Assembly: GCA_023399105.1 (NCBI GenBank)
Contig: JAEWQT010000076.1
Span: 1 to 6,779, forward strand
Length of the DNA: 6,779 nt
Reading direction: 5' to 3'
From: Pseudomonadota bacterium
GTDB lineage: Bacteria > Pseudomonadota > Gammaproteobacteria > Pseudomonadales > Oceanobacteraceae
Shown: in pieces, positions 1 through 5,754 of the stretch
How the letters are laid out: the number at the start of each line of letters is the position of its first letter
Position numbering within the stretch: position 1 is the first letter of the stretch
Made by a program: the position numbers and the translations under genes
Notes under the pieces: model-generated
The model's database searches: none
Told to the model about the DNA's origin: nothing
The model's input: the letters and a program-made list of their open reading frames with translations, nothing else

Positions 1-1290
1 CATTCCCTGCAGGTTCAGGCCAGATAGCGTTACGCTTGCCAGCGTTGTTGATTCCGGTGCAACCGCCGAGGGCAGCCACAGCTGCAGCCAGAAGCAGCTG
101 CCCTGCCCTGGCTCACTGTGCACACCCACTTCGCCCTGCATCAGTTCGGCCAGACTGCGGCACAGATTCAGCCCCAGCCCGGTACCACCAAACTGCAGAC
201 TGGTGGCAGCACTTTCCTGCTCAAAGGCATTAAACATATCCGGCAGCCGCTCGGCACTGATGCCGGGACCGGTATCCGTAACTTCCACCCGCAACAACCA
301 GCCATTGCCATCCTGCCGGCCATTCACCCGCAGCCTGATGCATCCGCCAGATGGCGTAAATTTCAGGGCATTACTGAGGTAGTTAATCAGAATCTGTTGC
401 AGCCGCTGACGATCACCGCGCAACCATAAACAGCGCACTTCGTGCCAATCCTGCTGAAAATCAATCTGCTTCAGGCGCATGGCGGCTGCAAACACCGCGG
501 TGACCGACTGCAGCAACCCGGCCAAGGCAAAGTCCTGCGGGTGTAACTCCAGTTTACCGGCTTCAATTTTGGCCACGTCGAGCACATCGTTAACCACCCC
601 CAGCATCGCCTCACTGGCGGCGCGTAAATCCTTTACCAGGCCAGCCTGTTCGGAATCCAGTGCGGTCTGACTGAGCAATTCGACAATACCGGCAATGCCA
701 TTCAGCGGCGTGCGGATTTCATGGCTCATATGGGCGAGAAAGCGGGTTTTGGCCAAAGACGCCTGCAGGGCCTGCTGCTGTTGACGCTGGGCATCACCCA
801 CCTCTCTTGCCAGCCACTCAGCACGCAGAATGTCGTTATACCCCCGGATGGCTGTGGTCAGTGACAACCACAGCCGCGACTGCGTCACTTCGGATTTCAG
901 CAGATAGTCATTGATGTCGTAGTCCTGCACCACCTGGCGTTCGGGCGCATAACCCGCCTGCCCGGTACGCAGCAGAATGCGCATACGGTGATTGCTGAGC
1001 CGATGGCGGATGTAATCAACCAGCTGCAAACCGGCATCATCACTCTCCATCACCACATCCAGCAGCAATATGGCAATGTCCGGATTATCCTGCAGCTGCT
1101 GACGCACCTCGGCCGCGCTGCGGGCTTCCAGAATTTCCAGACGCCGACCCTGATACTGAAAACGGGAAAGAATCAGCCGCGTAACCTGAAGTACCGATTC
1201 ATCATCATCGGCAACCAGCAGGCGAATAACCGCGGGGAGATATTGTGCGGGTTCAGGAGCAGAAACGGCGGCTGAAAAATCTGAAAGCAT
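1..1290 (-). CDS. Hybrid histidine kinase, N-terminal receiver plus HisKA/HATPase (partial, 3' end outside window)
   Basis: Translating the minus strand from the ATG at 1290-1288 gives 430 codons open to the window edge. Residues about 22-150 form a receiver domain: acidic pocket D28-D30, phosphoacceptor D78 in LLLDVVMESDDAG, T109 in LLRTGQ and K132 in YLLKSE. A Gln-rich, probably coiled-coil linker (about 155-182) leads to the HisKA H-box FLAHMSHEIRTPLNGI, with H190 as phosphoacceptor. The HATPase domain shows the N-box around N303/N307, the G1 box DTGPG at 339-343, an F-box near 353-356 and the G2 box GGTGLGL at 368-374. No transmembrane segment or periplasmic sensor is visible, so the protein should be cytoplasmic and take its input through the receiver. 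The tail after residue 405 resembles linkers that precede a second receiver, but that part lies outside the window. A GGAG sits about 14 bases before the start, which is only fair spacing. The kinase function is secure; the signal and partner are unknown. Confidence 0.93.
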   Translation of the reverse strand, partial: MLSDFSAAVSAPEPAQYLPAVIRLLVADDDESVLQVTRLILSRFQYQGRRLEILEARSAAEVRQQLQDNPDIAILLLDVVMESDDAGLQLVDYIRHRLSNHRMRILLRTGQAGYAPERQVVQDYDINDYLLKSEVTQSRLWLSLTTAIRGYNDILRAEWLAREVGDAQRQQQQALQASLAKTRFLAHMSHEIRTPLNGIAGIVELLSQTALDSEQAGLVKDLRAASEAMLGVVNDVLDVAKIEAGKLELHPQDFALAGLLQSVTAVFAAAMRLKQIDFQQDWHEVRCLWLRGDRQRLQQILINYLSNALKFTPSGGCIRLRVNGRQDGNGWLLRVEVTDTGPGISAERLPDMFNAFEQESAATSLQFGGTGLGLNLCRSLAELMQGEVGVHSEPGQGSCFWLQLWLPSAVAPESTTLASVTLSGLNLQGM

Positions 1291-1318
1291 AAATCCCGTT
1301 CACCTGCTCCATCCCGGA

Positions 1319-1360
1319 AATAAACACAAGGATGCTGCGCCACCAAAGGTACGCAGCACC
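1319..1360 (-). terminator. Intrinsic terminator after the chalcone isomerase-like gene
   Basis: Read on the minus strand, 1360-1330 folds into a long hairpin. The outer stem is TGCTGCG/CGCAGCA, extended outward by a G:T wobble and a G:C pair. The inner part TACC/GGTG closes a TTT loop, with one unpaired G. A T-rich run (TTGTGTTTATTT-like, 1329-1319) follows directly. The hairpin begins 8 bases after the stop codon of the secreted protein gene and ends before the kinase start at 1290. It should therefore separate the two genes transcriptionally. Confidence 0.72.
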
Positions 1361-1367
1361 GGACTGA

Positions 1368-1928
1368 TCAGGCGTTCACCAACGCCTTGCGTAAAGAGTT
1401 CTGGATCGCATCCTCAGACAACCAGATACCAAATAAAGCCTGTTTGAACGGCAGGCCCGGCACCTGGGCTTTGGCTTCGCCATTGCGGTATACCGTCACG
1501 CCGGTTGCCGGCTGATACACCATATCGAACACATCACCTTCTTTAACTTCTTCAGCAAAGGCGCTGATCAGGGTTTCAATCTCCTGCTCAATCGGGGCGG
1601 TATTGCCGCCGGTCGAACGCACAAAGCCATCGCGGGTGGATTCACTCATGCGCTTGGCGTTGATCATGCCGGAAGTAATATACAAGCGAATCGCCATTGG
1701 CTCGTCGGCGGCGACAATGCGCTTGGCGTCCTGGTCGGCAGCTGGCAAATACAGGGCGGCAACATAGGCGTTAACGAAGAATTTACTGCGCACACCAGCG
1801 CCATTCAGCACCAGCTGCTGGTTATCCAGGGTCATGCTGTCAGCGACTTCAGTGTCTTTCACTTTAAGCGCCTGAGCCGGCAGCGCCGCCACCACAGAAA
1901 TCAATACGGCAGAAAGCAAACGAATCAT
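1368..1928 (-). CDS. Secreted chalcone isomerase-like domain protein
   Basis: This is a 186-residue protein with a clear signal peptide: M1-I2-R3, a hydrophobic core to about residue 17, and likely cleavage after AQA at 18-20. The mature part has the hallmarks of the bacterial chalcone isomerase-like family (Chalcone_3 type). These are LVLNGAGVRSKFFVNAYVAAL (39-59) near the N-terminus and FKQALFGIWLSEDAIQNSLR (161-180) near the C-terminus. Bacterial members are usually periplasmic proteins of about 180-200 residues with no proven flavonoid substrate; enzymatic activity should not be assumed, and a fatty-acid or other lipid-binding role is an alternative. The start is supported by AGAAGGA about 8 bases upstream of the ATG. 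A strong terminator follows and no gene sits close upstream on the same strand, so it is probably monocistronic. The family call is firm; the function is unknown. Confidence 0.9.
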   Translation of the reverse strand: MIRLLSAVLISVVAALPAQALKVKDTEVADSMTLDNQQLVLNGAGVRSKFFVNAYVAALYLPAADQDAKRIVAADEPMAIRLYITSGMINAKRMSESTRDGFVRSTGGNTAPIEQEIETLISAFAEEVKEGDVFDMVYQPATGVTVYRNGEAKAQVPGLPFKQALFGIWLSEDAIQNSLRKALVNA

Positions 1929-1934
1929 GAGAAT

Positions 1935-1943
1935 GGTCCTTCT
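1935..1943 (-). promoter_or_regulatory. Ribosome binding site of the chalcone isomerase-like gene
   Basis: On the minus strand the sequence AGAAGGACC lies just before the ATG at 1928, with normal spacing. It supports the annotated start, which also gives a complete signal peptide. Confidence 0.7.
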
Positions 1944-2019
1944 TTAATTGTTATTGGTTGGGTGTACTTTTGTAACGGCAGCATCGGGGGAATGCAAGGG
2001 AAATCACCGGCCAGACAGC

Positions 2020-2044
2020 ACAACAGGCCCATTGGGCCTGTTGT
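2020..2044 (-). terminator. Perfect 11-bp hairpin downstream of the DUF4375 gene, probable terminator
   Basis: ACAACAGGCCC (2020-2030) and GGGCCTGTTGT (2034-2044) are exact inverted repeats around a 3-base loop. The hairpin lies 43 bases past the stop of the minus-strand DUF4375 gene and upstream of the secreted-protein gene. A terminator is the most likely role. The minus-strand sequence after it is not a clean T-tract, so an mRNA-stabilising or attenuator-like hairpin is the alternative. Confidence 0.5.
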
Positions 2045-2087
2045 CGTTTGCGGCGGTGACTGTCCGGGCAGTAAGCCGGGGCAGTGG

Positions 2088-2552
2088 TCAGCGAAAATCT
2101 TTCAGATTTTTCTGCACGAAGCTCAGGGTCAGGGCAACCAGGTTTTCACCGACGTCGTAGAAACGATCATCCAGCTCGGCAATCTCATCGGCGTGTTCGC
2201 TCTGAATCTGATCGAAGACCTCAATGCGTTCATCTTCGTCTACCGGCACCTGCCGGTCAGCGAATAAATCCAGCATACGGCCCATCAGCTCATGAGAGCC
2301 TTTGGCCTTAATGCGTTCGAGGGATTCCAGCGTATCTGCAGCCAGCGCGCCAACATCATGGTGAAAGAACTGTACAAAACCGCCGTTTTCCATTTCGCGC
2401 AATAAACCATCAATGCAAAATACGGTTTTTTCGGATTCGGTCAGGGCATCGTAGCCCGCCTCGGATTCTTTTTCATAAATCACATCAGTGATCTGCAGAA
2501 ATGAATCGGTTTCATCGGCAACGTCCAGCGCCGCCTGAATCTCCATGTTCAT
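2088..2552 (-). CDS. DUF4375/DMP19-like acidic protein
   Basis: This 154-residue soluble protein matches the DUF4375 (DMP19) pattern. It has an LTESEKTVFCIDGLLREMENGGF segment (37-59, the E-x-x-NGGF core), then QFFHH, a helix with ALAADTLESLERI, and a C-terminal LDDRFYDVGENL (128-138). I count 37 Asp/Glu against 13 Lys/Arg, a net charge of about -24, with especially dense acid at 104-129. DMP19 of Neisseria is a DNA-mimic protein that binds a transcription factor; many other DUF4375 proteins have no known role. No signal peptide or membrane segment is seen. The AGGA at the start is only 3 bases from M1 but 9 from M3 (ATG at 2546-2544), so translation may begin at the second ATG and shorten the protein by two residues. 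It is flanked by intergenic gaps on both sides and is probably a single-gene unit. Confidence 0.82.
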   Translation of the reverse strand: MNMEIQAALDVADETDSFLQITDVIYEKESEAGYDALTESEKTVFCIDGLLREMENGGFVQFFHHDVGALAADTLESLERIKAKGSHELMGRMLDLFADRQVPVDEDERIEVFDQIQSEHADEIAELDDRFYDVGENLVALTLSFVQKNLKDFR

Positions 2553-2587
2553 AAATCCTACTCGTTAGTCTCTTAAGTAAACCAAAG

Positions 2588-2616
2588 GAAAAGTCACAAT
2601 AGCCTACCGGTTATTG
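2588..2616 (-). terminator. Weak candidate terminator of the alpha/beta hydrolase gene
   Basis: On the minus strand CAATAACC (including the hydrolase stop codon) can pair with GGCTATTG across a four-base GGTA loop, with one A:C mismatch (2616-2597). TGACTTTTCC follows, giving a short T-run. The stem is weak and overlaps the stop codon, so this is a candidate only. Confidence 0.35.
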
Positions 2617-3504
2617 TTTTTGAAGCACCTTTTTCTGCAGCAATTCCTGCACCAGAGCCGCACAGAGTTGTGGCTGCTCCATCGGAAAGCAATGGCTGCC
2701 AGTCACCGTCTGCCAGCGGATATTCGGGTTGGCCGCAGCCGCCCGTTTCGCCGCCCGGGCAATAAAGGGATAGGAATCAGACGCCACCAGAATATCCACC
2801 GGCACCTGAATGCGGTGCACGGCATGCCAGAGACCACGAGGATAAGAACCAAAAATAGAGGCTTCCCAGGCTGGATCACAACGCAATGCAATGCCATTAC
2901 CTGTGGCGCAGGTACCCCCGGCAATAAAGGCCTGCAGCGCTTCCGGCTGCCACTGACGATAGAGTTTTTTGCGCTGCAAGTCGGCCATCATACTGTCAGC
3001 ATCCGGCCATTCACGGCGCCGGGCGGCCACATTTTTTACCAGCGCGGTGCGTTTCCATAACCCGCTTTTCCGCGCCAGTTGCTGAAACAACAGGATTTCC
3101 GGTGAAAACAACACCGGGTCCAGCAACACAACACGGCTGAATAAGTGCGGCCGGGCTGCTGCTAATAACAGCGTTAATACGCCCCCCATTGAATGCCCCA
3201 CCCCCAGCACAGGCTCAGGCCAGCGCCGCTCCAGGGCGTCTCCGATACGGGCCGCCATGGCTTGCCAGTCGGGCATTTTGTGATCCGGCTGAGCAGAACT
3301 GCCATGCCCCGGCACATCGGTAAACAGCAGATTCCAGTCGGCGGGTAATAATTGCGCGGCTGGCCACAGTGTGCTGGCACAGAAACCATTGCCGTGCAGA
3401 AGATGCACCGCCGGCGCAGAGTGCGCACCAGGCCGCGTCCAGCCGCCCAGACCGGCATCAGACCAGGGTGTCAGCTGTGCAGACAAATCGTAAGGGGAAT
3501 TCAT
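2611..3504 (-). CDS. Alpha/beta hydrolase-fold protein
   Basis: This 297-residue cytoplasmic protein has a complete alpha/beta hydrolase catalytic set. HGNGF (37-41) forms the oxyanion strand-turn and DVPGHGSS (63-70) follows. The nucleophile elbow GVGHSMGG has S105, and the C-terminal GSHCFPMEQP places the catalytic His at H271. The acid is probably D243 in LVASDS. The segment between about 135 and 225 is the variable cap that sets substrate choice. Length is normal for single-domain esterase or lipase-like hydrolases. The sequence does not show whether the substrate is an ester, lactone, thioester or something else, so no gene name is given. The start at 3504 has no good Shine-Dalgarno, but the next Met is residue 77, far past the fold's first strand, so this start is the sensible one. 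It is divergent from the small plus-strand gene at 3678. Confidence 0.88.
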   Translation of the reverse strand: MNSPYDLSAQLTPWSDAGLGGWTRPGAHSAPAVHLLHGNGFCASTLWPAAQLLPADWNLLFTDVPGHGSSAQPDHKMPDWQAMAARIGDALERRWPEPVLGVGHSMGGVLTLLLAAARPHLFSRVVLLDPVLFSPEILLFQQLARKSGLWKRTALVKNVAARRREWPDADSMMADLQRKKLYRQWQPEALQAFIAGGTCATGNGIALRCDPAWEASIFGSYPRGLWHAVHRIQVPVDILVASDSYPFIARAAKRAAAANPNIRWQTVTGSHCFPMEQPQLCAALVQELLQKKVLQKQ

Positions 3505-3541
3505 AGAATGGCTCAGTTTGTCGGTTATTTTTTTCAGGGGC

Positions 3542-3551
3542 TCCCTAGGGA
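3542..3551. repeat. Perfect 10-bp palindrome TCCCTAGGGA
   Basis: TCCCTAGGGA is its own reverse complement and sits at the predicted +1 of the hydrolase promoter. It could be a regulator half-site pair, but ten bases can occur by chance. Confidence 0.4.
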
Positions 3552-3555
3552 AACC

Positions 3556-3567
3556 GTTATAGATAAC
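3556..3567. repeat. Inverted repeat GTTAT-AG-ATAAC over the predicted -10
   Basis: Five-base arms GTTAT and ATAAC flank a two-base centre. The element covers the predicted -10 of the hydrolase promoter and is five bases from the 10-bp palindrome, as expected for an operator. It is also AT-rich, and so may reflect only the promoter itself. Confidence 0.35.
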
Positions 3568-3584
3568 TTTGTGCTACAGATAAA
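3556..3584 (-). promoter_or_regulatory. Candidate sigma70-type promoter for the hydrolase
   Basis: Read on the minus strand, TTTATC (3584-3579) is followed after 17 bases by TATAAC (3561-3556), a five-of-six match to the -10 consensus. The -35 is poor. Transcription would start near 3549, leaving a leader of about 45 bases. The -10 is overlapped by an inverted repeat, which would suit repression or activation by a dimeric regulator. Confidence 0.4.
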
Positions 3585-3677
3585 GCAGGCAACAGAACTT
3601 TTCCGCCACCACTGCTTCAAACACCGCACTGACCAGGCACAATGCCGGACGGGATATCAACCACACAAGGAGTTTGT

Positions 3678-3854
3678 ATGACCGCCCTTCACACCTTACG
3701 CGCACTGGACTCCAACCGGCGCTTCACCGAACGCAAAGAAGCCGAAGGCCGTATGGCACAAGCGCGCCGGGATCTGGATGCCGGCGTTATTGATGCGGAA
3801 GAATACGCGCATATCTGCGAGCTGTGCCGAAAAATCATCCGTGCCGGCGGGTAA
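3678..3854 (+). CDS. Small 58-residue protein of unknown function
   Basis: The frame is open from an upstream ATG at 3642, but AAGGAG (3667-3672) sits five bases before the ATG at 3678, which is the better start. The product has 58 residues, is charged and appears all-helical, with no membrane segment. It starts with MTALHTLRALDSNRRF. The second half, ARRDLDAGVIDAEEYAHICE (29-48), resembles the helix-turn-helix pattern of SHOCT-like modules (L-x-x-G-x-I-D/T-x-E-E-Y/F), but the match is short and I do not assign it. C47 and C50 form a CxxC (HICELC), which could bind metal or be redox active, or be incidental. It is the only plus-strand gene in the window, divergent from the hydrolase and convergent with miaE. 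I do not recognise the family. Confidence 0.68.
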   Translation: MTALHTLRALDSNRRFTERKEAEGRMAQARRDLDAGVIDAEEYAHICELCRKIIRAGG

Positions 3855-3885
3855 GGGCCAGTCGCTGTGCCAGCCAGAAGCTCAA

Positions 3886-3903
3886 TAGCCGCTCAGGCGG
3901 CTA
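3886..3903. terminator. Hairpin at the convergent junction of the small ORF and miaE
   Basis: TAGCCGC (3886-3892) and GCGGCTA (3897-3903) are exact inverted repeats with a TCAG loop that contains the miaE stop codon. The position between convergent genes suits a two-way terminator. Neither side has a proper T-tract, so function is uncertain. Confidence 0.38.
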
Positions 3904-4510
3904 CTGGTATGCCGCTGTGGAAACGGAACTCCGGGTCCGGAGATTCAATCAATGAACGCTCCAGCTCACGGAATTCAGCGATCCGCTCAGTAATAGGCGT
4001 ACGGGAATATTGCGCTGCCAGACTCAGATAATCCTGATAATGCCGGCCTTCCGAGCGCAACAGCGAACGATAGAATTTCGCCAGTTTGTCATCCAGAAAC
4101 GGCGCCAGTTTGGCAAACCGCTCGCATGAACGTGCTTCAATAAACGCACCGATAATCAGCACATCGATCAATTCTTCCGCCACACCCTTCCGCACCTCAT
4201 CGCGCAGCGCCGCCGCATAACGTGACGACGAAACATGCCGGTACGTAATGCCACGCTCTTTCATAATGGCCACCACCTGCTCGAAGTGCAGCAGCTCTTC
4301 ACGTGCCAGCTGGCTCATTTTTTTCAGCAGATCGTCACGGTCAATGTGCTTATAAAGCAGATTCATGGCGGTTGTGGCCGCTTTCTTTTCACAATTCGCG
4401 TGATCGATCAGCAGGGTTTCCTGATTAATCAGCGCTTCCTGTATCCAGGCATCCGGGGTCGGGCAACCGAGAAATTCATTAATTTCCGCTAATACAGCAT
4501 CCAGACTCAT
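3893..4510 (-). CDS. miaE: tRNA-(ms2i6A37) hydroxylase MiaE
   Basis: MiaE is an oxygen-dependent non-haem diiron enzyme that hydroxylates the isopentenyl group of 2-methylthio-N6-isopentenyladenosine at position 37 of tRNAs reading UNN codons. The 205-residue product has the ferritin-like four-helix ligand pattern. E41 lies in DHANCEKKA, E72-x-x-H75 in REELLHFEQ, E125 in GAFIEARSCERF and E154-x-x-H157 in SEGRHYQDY, giving six likely iron ligands. The motifs LIDHANCEKKAA and GAFIEARSCERF are characteristic of MiaE rather than of other ferritin-like proteins. Length is normal for the family. Its ATG overlaps the fadM stop codon by ATGA (4510-4507), which implies translational coupling; GAGGG lies just upstream. 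MiaE is present in Salmonella and Pseudomonas but missing from E. coli. MiaA and MiaB, which make the substrate, are not in the window. Confidence 0.93.
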   Translation of the reverse strand: MSLDAVLAEINEFLGCPTPDAWIQEALINQETLLIDHANCEKKAATTAMNLLYKHIDRDDLLKKMSQLAREELLHFEQVVAIMKERGITYRHVSSSRYAAALRDEVRKGVAEELIDVLIIGAFIEARSCERFAKLAPFLDDKLAKFYRSLLRSEGRHYQDYLSLAAQYSRTPITERIAEFRELERSLIESPDPEFRFHSGIPVAA

Positions 4511-4935
4511 AAACCCTCGCTCAGCATGCCTTCAAGAACCTGACGTACATCACCTGCAATGGCTACCGATTTCTGCGTGGCAGAATCCATTAAACAAAAG
4601 GTAACGATGGCATCGGCAATTAACTGAGCAGGCTCGCCCTGCTCGAGCAGCCAGACTTCCTGTTTCATTTGCGCGCTTTTATTGCCGATTTTTTCCATCC
4701 GTGTAACCACCCGGATCGTTTCACCGGCGTAGGCCGGACGGCGGTAACTGATGTTGATATTGGCCACCACAAATGCCAGGTTACGCGACTCAAACAGCTC
4801 AATAAACCGGTGCTGATCGAAGTAATCCCAACGACCTTCTTCCAGAAATTCCAGATAGCGGCCATTGTTTACATGGTGGTAAATATCGAGGTGATAACCC
4901 CGGACTTTGATATCAACAGACACAGCACACCCCAT
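4507..4935 (-). CDS. fadM: FadM-type acyl-CoA thioesterase
   Basis: This 142-residue hot-dog fold thioesterase (4HBT family) hydrolyses acyl-CoA to free acid and CoA. The N-terminal block KVRGYHLDIYHHVNN (10-24), followed by GRYLEFLEEGRW, is nearly the same as in E. coli FadM (YbaW). It contains the catalytic-type Asp D17 with H21 and N23/N24. FVVANINISYRRPA (55-68) matches the FadM central strand, and DAIVTFCLMD (108-117) the last core strand. FadM in E. coli is a long-chain acyl-CoA thioesterase under FadR control; whether that regulation applies here is not visible. The start at 4935 lacks a clear Shine-Dalgarno; E. coli FadM begins about four residues later relative to this protein, so a GTG at codon 5 is an alternative. 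It overlaps miaE by four bases and follows xni after 54 bases, in what looks like one operon. Confidence 0.9.
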   Translation of the reverse strand: MGCAVSVDIKVRGYHLDIYHHVNNGRYLEFLEEGRWDYFDQHRFIELFESRNLAFVVANINISYRRPAYAGETIRVVTRMEKIGNKSAQMKQEVWLLEQGEPAQLIADAIVTFCLMDSATQKSVAIAGDVRQVLEGMLSEGL

Positions 4936-4948
4936 TCAGCAAAGGCGG

Positions 4949-4960
4949 CGATTTTAATCG
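4949..4960. repeat. Short inverted repeat in the xni-fadM gap
   Basis: CGATT and AATCG flank two T in the 54-base gap. On the minus strand it contains TAAAAT, a possible -10 for an internal fadM promoter, but no -35 with proper spacing is found. A chance repeat is equally likely. Confidence 0.25.
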
Positions 4961-4989
4961 AAAGCTCCCCAGGCAACCAGCCACACAGG

Positions 4990-5754
4990 TCAATGCGGCT
5001 GCCAGCGCAGTTCGTGCAGGTTAAAACCCAGCGGCACATCGGTACGTAAACGGGCCAACACCCGGGTCAATAAGGCATTTTGCCAGTGCTGTTGCAGCGC
5101 GTTCTGAACCCGGGTTTCGCATTGTTGATAGTGCACCAGCAGCACATCCAGTGAACCATGGGTATCCAGTAAATGGCCGGCGGTTTTCGGGCCGATACCC
5201 GGCACGCCCGGCAAATGATTGGTGGCATCCCCGGTTAAGGCCCAGAAATCACACAGCTGTGCGGGTTTCAGCCCGAACTTCTGCTCCACCATGGCTTCAT
5301 CCCAGCTGAAGCGATCGAAATGATTGCGCACCGTCAGGCGCGGATTCACCAGCTGACAAAAACCTTTATCGGTTGAGAGAATCGTTACCTGCAGGCCGGC
5401 AAAGGCGGCTTTAACCGCCAGGCTGGCCACCACGTCATCCCCTTCCCAGCCGCTCAGCTCCAGGCAATACAGCCCGCACTGGCGAAAGTAACGCTGCAGA
5501 TTCTCCAGATCATCCTGCAGCGGCTGCGGCATCGGTGGCCGCCCCAGCTTGTAATCCGGCCATAACTGGTGGCGCCAGGTTATGCACTTCTGTTCAAACA
5601 CCATGGCCACATGAGTGGCCTGGCTTTGCTCGGCGTTGCGGGCAATGGCCGCCAGACAACGGCTGCGCGTAGCCTCCAGCGGCAGTTCAGCGTCTTCGGC
5701 GGCTGCGTAAATGCGCCGGATCAGGTTCATGGCATCAATAATCAGCAGCTTCAT
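4990..5754 (-). CDS. xni: Flap endonuclease Xni (exonuclease IX)
   Basis: Xni is a stand-alone member of the 5'-nuclease (FEN) family, related to the 5'-nuclease domain of DNA polymerase I and acting on flap or branched DNA. The product has 254 residues, against about 251 in E. coli. It keeps the first-metal acids: D7 in LLIIDAMN, E104/D106/D107 in GWEGDDVVA and D129 in STDKG. The arch region carries WRHQLWPDYKLGRPPMP (60-76), very close to E. coli Xni. The helix-three-turn-helix is PGVPGIGPKTAGHLL (182-196), which binds duplex DNA through a potassium ion in the family. As in E. coli Xni, the second Asp of the usual DKD is Gly (G131). D176 of the GD pair is kept while the following SDN is TNH. 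The ATG overlaps the ABC transporter stop codon by ATGA, so translation is probably coupled to it. Confidence 0.93.
   Translation of the reverse strand: MKLLIIDAMNLIRRIYAAAEDAELPLEATRSRCLAAIARNAEQSQATHVAMVFEQKCITWRHQLWPDYKLGRPPMPQPLQDDLENLQRYFRQCGLYCLELSGWEGDDVVASLAVKAAFAGLQVTILSTDKGFCQLVNPRLTVRNHFDRFSWDEAMVEQKFGLKPAQLCDFWALTGDATNHLPGVPGIGPKTAGHLLDTHGSLDVLLVHYQQCETRVQNALQQHWQNALLTRVLARLRTDVPLGFNLHELRWQPH

Larger units (their letters stand above)
3505..3677. other. Divergent intergenic region between hydrolase and small ORF
   Basis: These 173 bases separate two divergently transcribed genes and must hold both promoters. For the minus-strand hydrolase a candidate is described separately. For the plus-strand gene the best match I find is TTCAAA (3616-3621), a 16-base spacer, then CACAAT (3638-3643), which is weak. 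A run of seven T (3528-3534, plus strand) lies in the hydrolase leader. Two short palindromes at 3542-3551 and 3556-3567 lie around the hydrolase start of transcription. Confidence 0.5.

Noticed and set aside
36..670. Three plus-strand ORFs at the left end
   Set aside because: The minus strand here encodes the complete HisKA/HATPase core without a stop; the plus ORFs are low-complexity shadows.
988..1275. Plus-strand 95-residue ORF inside the kinase receiver region
   Set aside because: It lies opposite a receiver domain with all catalytic residues in the minus frame; no family resemblance and no ribosome binding site.
1948..1975. Possible promoter (TTACAA, 16 bases, TAACAA) for the secreted protein gene
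   Set aside because: Transcription would start within the ribosome binding site, so it could not give a normally translated mRNA; the real promoter must lie further upstream.
1962..2311. Plus-strand ORFs covering the DUF4375 gene 3' part and the gap before it
   Set aside because: They run antisense to a recognised domain and through the hairpin at 2020-2044; no support as genes.
2571..2599. Possible promoter (TTGTGA plus a -10) for the DUF4375 gene
   Set aside because: No hexamer at 16-18 base spacing matches the -10 consensus in more than three positions.
3642..3677. Upstream ATG giving a 70-residue version of the small protein
   Set aside because: No ribosome binding site precedes it, while AAGGAG lies exactly right for the ATG at 3678.
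4669..5049. Plus-strand 126-residue ORF across fadM and the gap
   Set aside because: Antisense to the firmly identified fadM; composition is that of a shadow frame.
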